Below are positions 25,841 to 35,521 of a DNA stretch of 64,000 nt, one piece after another. The notes under the pieces were generated by a model. The model saw nothing but the letters and a program-made list of their open reading frames with translations, was not told the DNA's origin and searched no databases. Each line of letters opens with the position of its first letter. The stretch's first letter is position 1. Source of the stretch: Petrimonas sulfuriphila (GTDB lineage Bacteria > Bacteroidota > Bacteroidia > Bacteroidales > Dysgonomonadaceae); NCBI RefSeq assembly GCF_051201015.1, contig NZ_JBPEHI010000006.1. The stretch is one strand, 5' to 3'. The position numbers and the translations under genes are program-made.

Positions 25841-27970
25841 ATGGGCAACAAAGAAATTTTTATTGTAAAACGAGACGGGAAAAAGGTTCCCTTCTCCATC
25901 GAGAAAATCAGAAATGCCGTTGCAAAAGCATTTCTGGCAGTAGGATCTTTCGCCACCGAAGAGGACTTTATCACGCTCCTCTCCCACCTCCACATTTCTG
26001 ACGGCATGACTGTGGAAGAAATTCAGAACCAGGTAGAAACGGCGCTGATGAGGGAAAAATACTTCGCCGTTGCAAAAGCATACATGCTCTACCGGCAGAA
26101 ACATACCGAAACACGTGAAATCCAGAGCAAGATGAACTTCCTGATGAACTATTGCAACGCACAGAACGCAGCAACGGGAAGCAAGTTCGATGCCAATGCC
26201 AACGTAGAGAAGAAAAACATTGCCACCCTCATCGGGGAATTACCCAAAAAGAACTTCATCGACCTGAACCGAAAGATGATCACCGACCGGATAAAGGAGA
26301 TGTATGGGAAAGAACTGGCCGACAAATACATCGGTATGCTGAACGAGCATTTTATCTATAAAAACGATGAGACCAGCCTGGCCAACTACTGTGCCAGCAT
26401 CACGATGTACCCGTGGTTGCTGAACGGCACCCTTCCCATCGGCGGCAACTCCATGCCCCCGACCAACCTGAAATCGTTCTGCGGTGGGTTCATCAATATG
26501 GTGTTCATCGTGTCGAGCATGCTCAGCGGCGCCTGCGCCACGCCCGAGTTCCTGATGTACCTGGACTATTTTATCCGAAAAGAGTACGGCGACGACTATT
26601 TCGGGCGTTCCGGGGACGTGGTGGACCTGTCAAGGAGGCAACGAACAATAGACAAAATGATTACCGACTGCTTCGAACAGATCGTTTATTCCATCAACCA
26701 GCCTACGGGAGCACGTAATTTCCAGGCGGTTTTCTGGAATATTTCCTACTACGACAGGCTCTACTTCGAAAGCCTGTTCGGGGAATTCCTTTTTCCCGAC
26801 GGATCACGCCCCGTATGGGAATCGCTCAGCTGGTTACAGAAACGATTTATGAAATGGTTTAACAAGGAACGCACCAAAACCGTGCTTACCTTTCCGGTGG
26901 AAACGATGGCATTGCTCTCGCGGGAAGAGGATGTGATCGATACAGAATATTCCGATTTTACCGCCGAAATGTATGCCGAAGGACACTCTTTCTTTACCTA
27001 TATGAGCGACAATGCCGACTCATTATCGAGCTGCTGTCGCCTGCGCAACAAGATTCAGGACAACGGGTTCAGTTATACATTGGGGGCCGGCGGAGTGTCC
27101 ACCGGATCGAAAAGCGTGCTCACCATCAACCTGAACCGCTGCGTTCAGTTCGCAAAACGTACGGGACAACCCTACAGTACTTTCCTTGAAGAGGTGGTGG
27201 ACTTGACACACAAGGTACAGACCGCCTATAACGAAAACCTGAAGATGTTCCAACAAAAAGGGATGCTACCGTTGTTCGACGCGGGATACATCAACTTGGA
27301 CCGTCAATACCTTACTATCGGTGTAAATGGGTTAGTGGAGGCGGCTGAATCGCTGGGGATAGCCATCAACCACAATCCTCAATATAAGGCCTTCGTACAG
27401 GAGGTGCTCGGGATCATTGAGCGATACAACAAAAAATATCGGTCGAGAGAATTGATGTTCAACTGTGAGATGATTCCTGCGGAAAACGTGGGCGTGAAAC
27501 ATGCCAAATGGGACAGGGAGGACGGTTATTTTGTACCGCGCGACTGCTACAATAGCTATTTTTACCGGGTGGAAGATCCATCGCTGAACGTGATCGACAA
27601 GTTCCGCCTGCATGGACGGGACTATATTGAGCACCTGACGGGCGGATCGGCGCTTCACCTGAACCTGGAGGAACATCTCTCAAAAGCACAATACCGACAG
27701 TTATTGCGCGTAGCAGCCCACGAAGGCTGCAACTATTTCACCTTCAACATTCCAAATACCGTATGCAACGATTGTGGCGTCATCGACAAGCGCTTTCTGA
27801 AGGAATGCCCCGGATGCAGATCCCTGAATGTGGACTACCTCACACGCATTATCGGCTATATGAAGAGGGTGAGCAATTTCTCGGCTGCCCGGCAAGCAGA
27901 AGCGGAAAGAAGACATTACGGAAAGCCGGACACAACAGAGAAGCCTAAAGAGGAACCTATTATTTATTAA
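25841..27970 (+). CDS. nrdD: Anaerobic ribonucleoside-triphosphate reductase
   Basis: Class III reductase making dNTPs without oxygen through a glycyl radical. The 709 residues comprise an N-terminal ATP-cone (FIVKRDGKKVPFSIEKI) for allosteric control, the 10-stranded barrel, and a C-terminal zinc site CNDCG...ECPGC. The glycyl radical loop is RIIGYMKRVSNFS, with Gly672 as the radical site. Length is normal for the family. A cobalamin riboswitch lies in its leader and the activase gene nrdG follows after about 100 bases. Confidence 0.96.
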   Translation: MGNKEIFIVKRDGKKVPFSIEKIRNAVAKAFLAVGSFATEEDFITLLSHLHISDGMTVEEIQNQVETALMREKYFAVAKAYMLYRQKHTETREIQSKMNFLMNYCNAQNAATGSKFDANANVEKKNIATLIGELPKKNFIDLNRKMITDRIKEMYGKELADKYIGMLNEHFIYKNDETSLANYCASITMYPWLLNGTLPIGGNSMPPTNLKSFCGGFINMVFIVSSMLSGACATPEFLMYLDYFIRKEYGDDYFGRSGDVVDLSRRQRTIDKMITDCFEQIVYSINQPTGARNFQAVFWNISYYDRLYFESLFGEFLFPDGSRPVWESLSWLQKRFMKWFNKERTKTVLTFPVETMALLSREEDVIDTEYSDFTAEMYAEGHSFFTYMSDNADSLSSCCRLRNKIQDNGFSYTLGAGGVSTGSKSVLTINLNRCVQFAKRTGQPYSTFLEEVVDLTHKVQTAYNENLKMFQQKGMLPLFDAGYINLDRQYLTIGVNGLVEAAESLGIAINHNPQYKAFVQEVLGIIERYNKKYRSRELMFNCEMIPAENVGVKHAKWDREDGYFVPRDCYNSYFYRVEDPSLNVIDKFRLHGRDYIEHLTGGSALHLNLEEHLSKAQYRQLLRVAAHEGCNYFTFNIPNTVCNDCGVIDKRFLKECPGCRSLNVDYLTRIIGYMKRVSNFSAARQAEAERRHYGKPDTTEKPKEEPIIY

Positions 27971-28071
27971 GGTTATACATTAGCCGCAAGCATACCAAAG
28001 CTATGTTTGAGAATGAGATGCCAGAAAGGTATTACAGAAAAGCGGACATTTCAACCATAAGATAATTTTTT

Positions 28072-28533
28072 ATGCTTAAATATACAGACTATGATATTGT
28101 TTTTCAAGAGATTCCCGACGAGGTGACGTTAGCCGTCAACCTGTCGGGTTGCCCGCACCGCTGCAAAGGGTGCCACAGTCCTCACCTGCAGGAAGACATA
28201 GGGGAAGAACTGAACGAAGGAGCCCTTTCGAGACTGCTGCAGCTCTATGAGCATTCAATCACCTGCATCTGTTTTATGGGGGGCGATGCTCATGCCGAAG
28301 AGGTATGCCAGCTGGCAAACCATATCCGGATGGGTTGGAAAGGAAAGCTTAAAACGGCATGGTATTCAGGAAACAGTAACCTGCATCCTATGGCTACTGG
28401 TCGTTTTGATTATGTGAAAACAGGCCCCTATCTGGAAGCACTGGGAGGGTTAAACAAAAAAACAACCAATCAACGGTTGTACAGGTTTACAGGCGGCAGT
28501 TTTAAGGACATTACAGCAGAAATGCAGAAATAA
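28072..28533 (+). CDS. nrdG: Anaerobic ribonucleotide reductase activating protein
   Basis: A 153-residue radical-SAM enzyme that installs the glycyl radical in NrdD. The [4Fe-4S] motif is GCPHRCKGCHSPH (Cys27, Cys31, Cys34). The segment CICFMGGDAHAEEV is the SAM-binding GGE-like region (GGD here), and the protein is of normal short NrdG length. It is in the riboswitch-controlled transcript with nrdD and is followed by a hairpin terminator. Confidence 0.95.
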   Translation: MLKYTDYDIVFQEIPDEVTLAVNLSGCPHRCKGCHSPHLQEDIGEELNEGALSRLLQLYEHSITCICFMGGDAHAEEVCQLANHIRMGWKGKLKTAWYSGNSNLHPMATGRFDYVKTGPYLEALGGLNKKTTNQRLYRFTGGSFKDITAEMQK

Positions 28534-28564
28534 AAAAACTCTCTACTTTTTATTTATTATTTTG

Positions 28565-28596
28565 AAAAGGCATTCCAAGTGATTGGCGTGCCTTTT
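28565..28596 (+). terminator. Terminator after nrdG
   Basis: Eight-base perfect stem AAAAGGCA/TGCCTTTT (28565-28572 with 28589-28596), whose right arm itself ends in TTTT. It lies 30 bases past the nrdG stop. Confidence 0.7.
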
Positions 28597-28689
28597 AGTT
28601 AACTCTGCTCATAAAAAACAGCCTACAATCACTTGCCGGCTGCGTAGAGCGGTGAGTAGAGCCGCTTAAAATAGAGAGAATGAAAAATA

Positions 28690-30258
28690 TTATTCGGAAA
28701 ACAACTTCACTTCTACCTCATCGTTGACATTTTCATTAGCGTAAAAGTTTCCGTTGTTTATATTTTCATTAGTATTGAGTGTTAGAAGATAATTCAAGTC
28801 GTTTATAGAGTTATCCATCAGCCTTCCCTTTACGACTCCCTTTCCCGTAAGAAAAGTGTTTTCCCAAATGCTTGAGACGGCCTGTTTGGTCTTTTTAATC
28901 GTCTTGCTGCGTACAACAAGTTTCTCTATAATCCCCGACAAGCTTCCAGCAGATGCTTTACACAAGTCACGCACAAAACTGTCAATGGCTAATAACAACT
29001 CCTCTTTATGCCGGTGCGCATTCTCTATATTGTTTTCGTTTCCTCCGTAATGCGCAACAAGCATTTCCACAGCCGAGGGAGACAAGTTGAACAATACCAT
29101 ATCCGTAAACTTCTCCGCATCGGGAATGCGGATTATCCCCTTAAGCCATCGGGGTAAATATACAGGCAAGGATGAATGATATTCACTGATAAGAGCCGAT
29201 ATCATCTCATTAAAGCCTACATCAACCATCTTTTTCGCATAAGCCTGGAAATTCATACCCGAAGGAATAGGAAAATCTATACTATCCGTTAATTTTGTTT
29301 GTATGTCCAGATGGTTATTCGAAAGATCAATCACCCGGTAAGGACACGGATAAGTCACAATGGAGCCTGTCTCAATATCGTAAAGATAATTGCCTTTTTC
29401 ATCTTCGATTCGGGCAATATCCGATGCATGAAAGTGTCCGGTAAACACAACATTCAGGCCGGCTTCCATGAATGATTGCTGAACCCATTCGAAATTATCG
29501 ACGAGGTAAGGGCTAGCAAAAAAAGACTGATGGTCGAAATGTTCCACTACTCCGTGATGCATCATGGCAATCACTTGTTTTCCCAACAACTTAGCAAGCC
29601 GGACTTCATTTTTTATCCAGTTCATGGTTTCCGGTTTTACGGTACCGTGAGTGACACACGAATCTTTTTTCGCACCCCGGGAGATAAAAGTGTTGTCGCG
29701 ATATTTACAGGCATCGATACAAATTATCCTTAACCCCTCGACAGGTTCATTTACGTAACTCAACGAATGTTCATCCAGACTGAGAGCGCTGTCATAGCCG
29801 TAATCCGAGTAAATATCTTTAAATTCAGCAGGTGTAACCGACTCAACCTTGTGGGTTTCACCTCCGTGAAAGCTTACGGCGTCGGGGTTGTCGATATCGT
29901 GATTTCCGGGAACCACCAATACCTTCACTCCTTTTTCCCTGAGCGGAGACAAGAGTTCCACCACTCCACGGTGACCAACCAATTCTCCGTCTTTGGTCAG
30001 GTCGCCGGGAATAAGGACTACATTTACATCCTCGCACAACAGATTCTCAACCGATTTCCGCAACAAGGCGTCGCTTTCGAGAAGAAGTTTTCTGTCGCGC
30101 CGTAAATAATCTTCCAGCGCTTTGCCTTTCTCAACAATCAGTGCCGGATGCGTGTAATGCAGATCGGATATCACACCAATTCGGGCATGTTGCGCCTCTA
30201 CGAAGAAAAAAGAAGTGATAACCCAAAAGAAGAAAACGGATGAAATGATTCTTTTCAT
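28690..30258 (-). CDS. Secreted calcineurin-like metallophosphoesterase
   Basis: About 522 residues from ATG 30258, which starts a signal peptide (MKRIISSVFFFWVITSFFF to VEAQ); an ATG at 30288 would bury the signal. All metal-site motifs of the family are seen in order: GVISDLHYTH, LIPGDLTKDGE, VPGNHDIDN, AMMHHGVVEH and TGHFHASD. The C-terminal 200 residues are helical and specific to this group. Likely a periplasmic or surface phosphodiesterase or phosphatase; the substrate is unknown. It is monocistronic and divergent from susC. Confidence 0.88.
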   Translation of the reverse strand: MKRIISSVFFFWVITSFFFVEAQHARIGVISDLHYTHPALIVEKGKALEDYLRRDRKLLLESDALLRKSVENLLCEDVNVVLIPGDLTKDGELVGHRGVVELLSPLREKGVKVLVVPGNHDIDNPDAVSFHGGETHKVESVTPAEFKDIYSDYGYDSALSLDEHSLSYVNEPVEGLRIICIDACKYRDNTFISRGAKKDSCVTHGTVKPETMNWIKNEVRLAKLLGKQVIAMMHHGVVEHFDHQSFFASPYLVDNFEWVQQSFMEAGLNVVFTGHFHASDIARIEDEKGNYLYDIETGSIVTYPCPYRVIDLSNNHLDIQTKLTDSIDFPIPSGMNFQAYAKKMVDVGFNEMISALISEYHSSLPVYLPRWLKGIIRIPDAEKFTDMVLFNLSPSAVEMLVAHYGGNENNIENAHRHKEELLLAIDSFVRDLCKASAGSLSGIIEKLVVRSKTIKKTKQAVSSIWENTFLTGKGVVKGRLMDNSINDLNYLLTLNTNENINNGNFYANENVNDEVEVKLFSE

Positions 30259-30608
30259 TTTGTAGAAATTGTAAATTTCGTACAGCAAAACTACGCAATG
30301 AATGTTACGATCCGCTTACTTTTTCATTAAGATATAATGAAGATTTAGCTACAGAAATGTTAAGGGTAGATCTGATAAAGCCGTCATACCTGGCAGACTA
30401 CACGCCATGATGTAGTTTTAAACAGTTTTTCTCTTTTTGCGATTTTAGCCGTATCAAATAATATATTTTGCGTAATTTACAATAAATATTTCGTAAATTA
30501 TATAAAACATTTATAAAAACCAATGTTTATTTGTATCGTTTTAATTCATACTTAATACATCGTATTTTAATACTTGTTTTCTAATCTGAAATTTTAATTT
30601 AATGAATC
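30259..30608. other. Divergent AT-rich regulatory region before susC
   Basis: About 350 bases with no gene. It holds a small hairpin ACTACA/TGTAGT with an 8-base loop (30397-30416) and a very AT-rich stretch (30460-30600) ahead of susC. No perfect TAnnTTTG element was found for susC, so its promoter may need an activator, such as the XylR-type protein encoded at 53728-54876 (inference). Confidence 0.5.
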
Positions 30609-33600
30609 ATGAAAAGTTTACTGTACTTAAAAAAATTGTTTTTTTTGGTTCTATTGTTAATTGGCTTTACAATAACTGCACCAGCCTCTGATACTCAGAA
30701 AGCAGACTATTGGGAGACACAACAAGATGGTAGAAGAATTACTGGAAAGGTTATTGACGAGAATGGAGAAACCTTGATCGGGGTTTCCGTGATGGTTAAA
30801 GGAACCAATATGGGAATTGTTACGGATGTTGACGGTAATTATGTACTGAACAATGTCCCGGAAAATGCAACGTTAGTATTTTCCTTTGTAGGAATGAGCA
30901 GTCAGGAGATCTTAGTGGGTAACCAAACGAACATCAATGTTACCATGAAAGAAGAAAGTATTGGGTTAGAAGAGGTGGTTGCCATTGGATATGGAACCAG
31001 AAGAAAAGTTAACCTGACAGGATCTGTTGCAAGTGTCACCAGTAAAGACCTGGAAAAAAGGAGTGTTACACAGTCATCGTTGCTGCTGCAGGGGAAAATG
31101 AGTGGTATTTCCGTAAGACAATCTTCCGGAAATCCAGCTGAAAACAACGCATCTTTATTGATTAGAGGACAAAATACTTTTAGTGGCGCAGGAAACAGTC
31201 CTCTTGTTCTTGTAGATGGTATTGAATCTTCTATAGATGCCGTTAATCCCGGTGATATTGAAAGTGTATCTATCCTTAAAGATGCCGCATCCGCCGCCAT
31301 TTATGGTTCTAAAGCCGCCAACGGGGTAATACTTGTACAAACAAAAAAAGGAGTAACCGGCAGGCCGGTCGTTAGTTACAATGCATATTTGGGTAAAGGA
31401 AGTCCCACCATGTTGCCAGAGATGGTTAATTCATGGGAATATGCAACTGCTTTGAACGAAGCGTCTGTAAATTCTGGGGGGAATCCATTATATACGGAAG
31501 ACCAAATTCAAAAATTCAAATCCGGAGCAGATCCTATTAACTATCCGAATTTTGATCACATGAATTATGTATTCGGATCAGGAAGTGGGATGGAGAACAA
31601 ACACGATTTAAGTGTGCGTGGAGGGACGCAAGGGACGCAATATCTGGTTTCAGCTGGATATTTTAATCAGCAGGGATTGATTAAGAAAAACTCCGAAGAT
31701 CAATACAACCTCCGATTGAACTTGGACACCAAACTACGGGATAATTTAACATTTAGTGCAAAACTTTCGGGACTTGCTACAAACAATAAAAGGCCAATGG
31801 CTTATGATGGCACCATGGGAGGTATTATACGAGGAGCCATGAGAAACTCAAATGCGATATTGGGTGTTTATCCCGACGGATACTATGGGAGGAATGAATC
31901 TATACACCCTGAGGCTGATCTGGAAAGCAAGAATTTTATTAAAGCCAACGGACACAGCTTTTACAGTAATGCAGAAATGGGGTGGAACATTTCAAAAGAT
32001 TTAAAATTGACAGGACAAGTAGGATATACGTATGGTAATTCGGAAAATATCACGTTTCGTGCCAAATATAATGTTACTCCTGATTATAATGTAAGCCCTA
32101 ATTATTTGAGAAATACGTGGTCAAAAAGTAATGCTCTCACCATGCAGACATTCGCCGAATATACAAAAAGTATAAATAATCACGACATACACCTCTTGGG
32201 TGGAATCTCCGGCCAAACCTATTATTATAAATACATAATGGCTTACAGGGATCAATTTCCAAACAATGAACTATACGAGATAAATGTCGGGGCCACTGCC
32301 AATGGCCAGGAAGGAGGCGGCGCTTCACGTAGCAGGCTGGCGTCTTATTTCGGAAGATTAAATTATGGATATATGGATAAATATCTGGTGGAAGTGAATT
32401 TCAGATACGATGGATCATCCCGTTTTCCCGGTATAAGCAGGTGGGGGTTATTTCCTTCTTTTTCTGCCGCGTGGAGAATATCGGAAGAACAATTCTTCAA
32501 ACAATCTGTTCCCTGGATGAACAATTTTAAGCTGAGAGCTTCCTGGGGAGAACTCGGAAATCAATCGATCGGCGATTACCCTTACCAGGATCTGATTTAT
32601 CTAGGTCATAATTATCCCTTTGGAAATACTTATACCGCAGGAGCAGCAGTTACCACTATAGCCAACAAGGGGATAACCTGGGAAACAACCCGTATTACGG
32701 ACGTTGGTCTTGATATGTCATTCATCGACAATAAGCTATCCGTTACAGCGGACTACTTTATTAAAAACACTATGGATATTTTATACAATGTGTCTGTATC
32801 AGGAATACTGGGAGCATCTCCTTCTGCGTCCAATGCCGGGACAGTACAAAATAAGGGTTGGGATTTCGATATTGCGTATAATAATACAATCGGCGATTTC
32901 AATTATGGAATTTCGGCTTTATTCTCTGTCGTTCATAACAAGGTAACTAAACTAGCCAACATAGAACGAGACATAAACAGAGGATTATTCGTCGGATATC
33001 CGATTGGAAGTGCTTATGGATATACCAGCAGCGGCCTTTTTGTAAACGATCAGGAAGTACAGAGTGCGCCAACGCAACCTTTCCAATTTCTAGCTAATGC
33101 AGGTGGAATTAAATATGTGGATATAAGCGGTCCGGAAGGAGTGCCGGATGGGATTGTGAATTCTTCTTATGACAGAACGATTATAGGACAACCCCTCCCC
33201 ATTACGACTTATGGTTTTACTTTTACCGGAGGGTATAAAAATTTTGATTTCAACTTTTTGTTGCAGGGAGAAGGTGGCAGAAAAGCAATGATTACTATAG
33301 ATCATTTCTTCCCGTTAGACAATAATGGAAATATCCAAAGAGATGCATTTGAAAACAGGTGGACTCAAGCAAACCCGGATCCTAACGCAAAATATCCGAA
33401 GTTAATACTCACTTCAACCGATTTTTACCTGGCTAACCCAGTTGATTATTGGTTCAGGAATGCTACTTTTTTACGGTTAAAGAATGTGCAAATTGGGTAC
33501 AGCCTGCCTAAGGAAATCGTGAATAAAATTTCGTTAAATAGACTGCGTATATACATTACAGGAGAGAACCTTTTCACTTTAACGAATTATTACAAAAATT

Positions 33601-33686
33601 GGGATCCTGAAATGTCGACAGGGGGATCCAACAGATTTTATCCTCTGACAAGACTATATGCTGTTGGTGTAAATATTGATTTTTAA
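30609..33686 (+). CDS. SusC-like TonB-dependent outer-membrane receptor
   Basis: A 1025-residue outer-membrane transporter. It has a signal peptide (about residues 1-26), a carboxypeptidase-D-like regulatory domain (ITGKVIDENGETLIGVSVMV), the TonB box/plug region (GLEEVVAIGYGTRRKVNLTG, DAASAAIYGSKAANGVILVQ) and a 22-strand barrel ending in the usual aromatic terminus VGVNIDF. There is no STN signalling domain, so it is not of the sigma/anti-sigma class. It pairs with the SusD-like lipoprotein 19 bases downstream to import oligosaccharides at the cost of proton motive force. First gene of the polysaccharide-utilization-like operon. Confidence 0.96.
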   Translation: MKSLLYLKKLFFLVLLLIGFTITAPASDTQKADYWETQQDGRRITGKVIDENGETLIGVSVMVKGTNMGIVTDVDGNYVLNNVPENATLVFSFVGMSSQEILVGNQTNINVTMKEESIGLEEVVAIGYGTRRKVNLTGSVASVTSKDLEKRSVTQSSLLLQGKMSGISVRQSSGNPAENNASLLIRGQNTFSGAGNSPLVLVDGIESSIDAVNPGDIESVSILKDAASAAIYGSKAANGVILVQTKKGVTGRPVVSYNAYLGKGSPTMLPEMVNSWEYATALNEASVNSGGNPLYTEDQIQKFKSGADPINYPNFDHMNYVFGSGSGMENKHDLSVRGGTQGTQYLVSAGYFNQQGLIKKNSEDQYNLRLNLDTKLRDNLTFSAKLSGLATNNKRPMAYDGTMGGIIRGAMRNSNAILGVYPDGYYGRNESIHPEADLESKNFIKANGHSFYSNAEMGWNISKDLKLTGQVGYTYGNSENITFRAKYNVTPDYNVSPNYLRNTWSKSNALTMQTFAEYTKSINNHDIHLLGGISGQTYYYKYIMAYRDQFPNNELYEINVGATANGQEGGGASRSRLASYFGRLNYGYMDKYLVEVNFRYDGSSRFPGISRWGLFPSFSAAWRISEEQFFKQSVPWMNNFKLRASWGELGNQSIGDYPYQDLIYLGHNYPFGNTYTAGAAVTTIANKGITWETTRITDVGLDMSFIDNKLSVTADYFIKNTMDILYNVSVSGILGASPSASNAGTVQNKGWDFDIAYNNTIGDFNYGISALFSVVHNKVTKLANIERDINRGLFVGYPIGSAYGYTSSGLFVNDQEVQSAPTQPFQFLANAGGIKYVDISGPEGVPDGIVNSSYDRTIIGQPLPITTYGFTFTGGYKNFDFNFLLQGEGGRKAMITIDHFFPLDNNGNIQRDAFENRWTQANPDPNAKYPKLILTSTDFYLANPVDYWFRNATFLRLKNVQIGYSLPKEIVNKISLNRLRIYITGENLFTLTNYYKNWDPEMSTGGSNRFYPLTRLYAVGVNIDF

Positions 33687-33705
33687 ATTTTAAAAAAATA
33701 AGGCT

Positions 33706-35337
33706 ATGAAATTAATAAAAAAAATATACGTTATAGCAGGAATTCTGATGGTTTCTCTGTTAAGCGGATGTGAAACAGATTGGTTGGATGAACAACCTCT
33801 GGAGAGTTTATCGGCCTCTTCTTTCTGGAATAGTCAAGATGACGTTCAGTTGGCATTAGCCGGTATATATAGAGCCGGTAACGTTGGAACCAACGCATAT
33901 ACGAATGAAGTTCTCTGTATGAGTAGCGCTACGGATGATTCCGGCTACAAACACGGATCCATTGACAACATATATAGCGGATACTTTAAGCCCGGTGATT
34001 CTCAAGTTGTTCAGGCTATATGGAATAGAGCATACGTGACAATTTTTAGAGCAAATTATTTTCTAGAAAACATAGAAAAAGTTCAGATGGATGAAGCCAA
34101 AAAAGCAGAAGTTATTGCTGAGGTGCGATTTCTCAGAGCTTATGAATACTTTTACTTGTCAACTTTATACGGCGGCGTTCCGTTAGTAACTAAGGTTCTG
34201 AGTATTGAAGAGGCGAATACACAAAAACGCAGCTCGTTGCAAGAGGTTGCCACGTTCTGTATTGATGAGTTAACCGCCGCTGCAAAAGACTTACCTGCCA
34301 CGAGGCCGGATACCGAGCGGGGTAGAATATTAAAAGCGGCCGCCCTGGCGGTAAAGGCCAAATTATTAATGATTCACGAAAGATGGGCTGAGGCTGCAAC
34401 GGCATACAAGGAAATTATGGATTTGAATGTCCACAGTATCGATCCTCGTTATAAAGAATTATTTGAAGAGGAAGGTGAGACAAGTAAGGAAATAATATTG
34501 GCAACCAATATTTTAGCACAACTTTACGGAAATAGCCACAATCAGCGGAATTGGCATCCGGACTTTTATGGGGGGTATCAGGAAACAAATGTTCTTCAGG
34601 GATTAGTGGATGCCTTTTTAATGAATGACGGGTTACCTATAGAAGAGTCCCCCCTGTATGATGCGGCCCATCCGTTCGACAACAGAGATCCGAGGCTATA
34701 TGCCAGTATTTTCCTACCCGAATACACAGAGTTCAGAGGCATATTATATTTAGCCCATCCCAGTCTGACCAATAAAGGGATAGGAACTCCGTTGAGAGGC
34801 GCCACCGGTTACGGATGGAAGAAATACGTTACAGAAGATTATGCAGGTGATTGGGGATCCTCCGGAGACGACGTTATACTGATACGCTATGCGGAAGTAT
34901 TACTGGGTTATTTAGAATCTAAGTTGGAAAGCGGTGATAACATAACTCAAGATTTATTGGATCAGACTATCAATGAAGTTAGGGGACGAGAGGCTGTACA
35001 AATGCCTCCTGTCACAGAAACTGACCGCGATAAATTAAGAGAAATTGTAAGAAGGGAGCGCAGAGTAGAGTTCTGTTTAGAAAACCCAATAAGATATATG
35101 GATATAAGAAGATGGGGTATTTATACAGAAGTTATGAATCAACAGTTTTACGGGATGAAATTAACAGACACTCCCGAAACTTACACGGCTTATCCCGTTG
35201 AAACAACCGGTAAATATCGCGGTCACCTGAAGTCAATCAATAAGACAGGAACTGTAAAACCGGAATCCGCACTGTTGCCTATACCGATCTATGAAATAAA
35301 TATTAATCCTGAATTGGAACAGAATCCCGGATATTAG
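33706..35337 (+). CDS. SusD-like surface glycan-binding lipoprotein
   Basis: A 543-residue lipoprotein with lipobox LLSGC (Cys22) followed by ETDWLDEQP, an acidic export context typical of surface SusD proteins. The SusD/RagB fold is shown by the N-terminal FWNSQDDVQLALAGIYRA segment, the EVRFLRAYEYFYLSTLYGGV TPR-like helix and the C-terminal RRERRVEFCLENPIRYMDIRRWG motif. It forms the lid of the SusC transporter and binds the glycan. A 16-base inverted repeat lies just after it. Confidence 0.96.
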   Translation: MKLIKKIYVIAGILMVSLLSGCETDWLDEQPLESLSASSFWNSQDDVQLALAGIYRAGNVGTNAYTNEVLCMSSATDDSGYKHGSIDNIYSGYFKPGDSQVVQAIWNRAYVTIFRANYFLENIEKVQMDEAKKAEVIAEVRFLRAYEYFYLSTLYGGVPLVTKVLSIEEANTQKRSSLQEVATFCIDELTAAAKDLPATRPDTERGRILKAAALAVKAKLLMIHERWAEAATAYKEIMDLNVHSIDPRYKELFEEEGETSKEIILATNILAQLYGNSHNQRNWHPDFYGGYQETNVLQGLVDAFLMNDGLPIEESPLYDAAHPFDNRDPRLYASIFLPEYTEFRGILYLAHPSLTNKGIGTPLRGATGYGWKKYVTEDYAGDWGSSGDDVILIRYAEVLLGYLESKLESGDNITQDLLDQTINEVRGREAVQMPPVTETDRDKLREIVRRERRVEFCLENPIRYMDIRRWGIYTEVMNQQFYGMKLTDTPETYTAYPVETTGKYRGHLKSINKTGTVKPESALLPIPIYEININPELEQNPGY

Positions 35338-35370
35338 ATATTTATTTATGATAAATCTGGTTAGAAATTA

Positions 35371-35508
35371 AACCAATGCCGTCCAACATGATTTGTAACT
35401 TTGTATTATCGGTTAAACCATATCATTTCTTGTAGGTTTATTTCTCCCGGTAATGCGATGATTCAATCCTTTCAAATTATGTAGTGTATATATTGGACGG
35501 CATTGGTT
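35371..35508. repeat. 138-base element bounded by perfect 16-base inverted repeats
   Basis: AACCAATGCCGTCCAA at 35371-35386 is exactly complementary to TTGGACGGCATTGGTT at 35493-35508, and pairing continues two bases inward after one mismatch. It fills most of the 184-base gap between susD and the first enzyme gene. As RNA it would be a very stable hairpin that could protect or attenuate the transcript. As DNA it could be a small non-autonomous insertion. No clear target-site duplication was seen. Confidence 0.75.
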
Positions 35509-35521
35509 AAAAATAAAAAAA

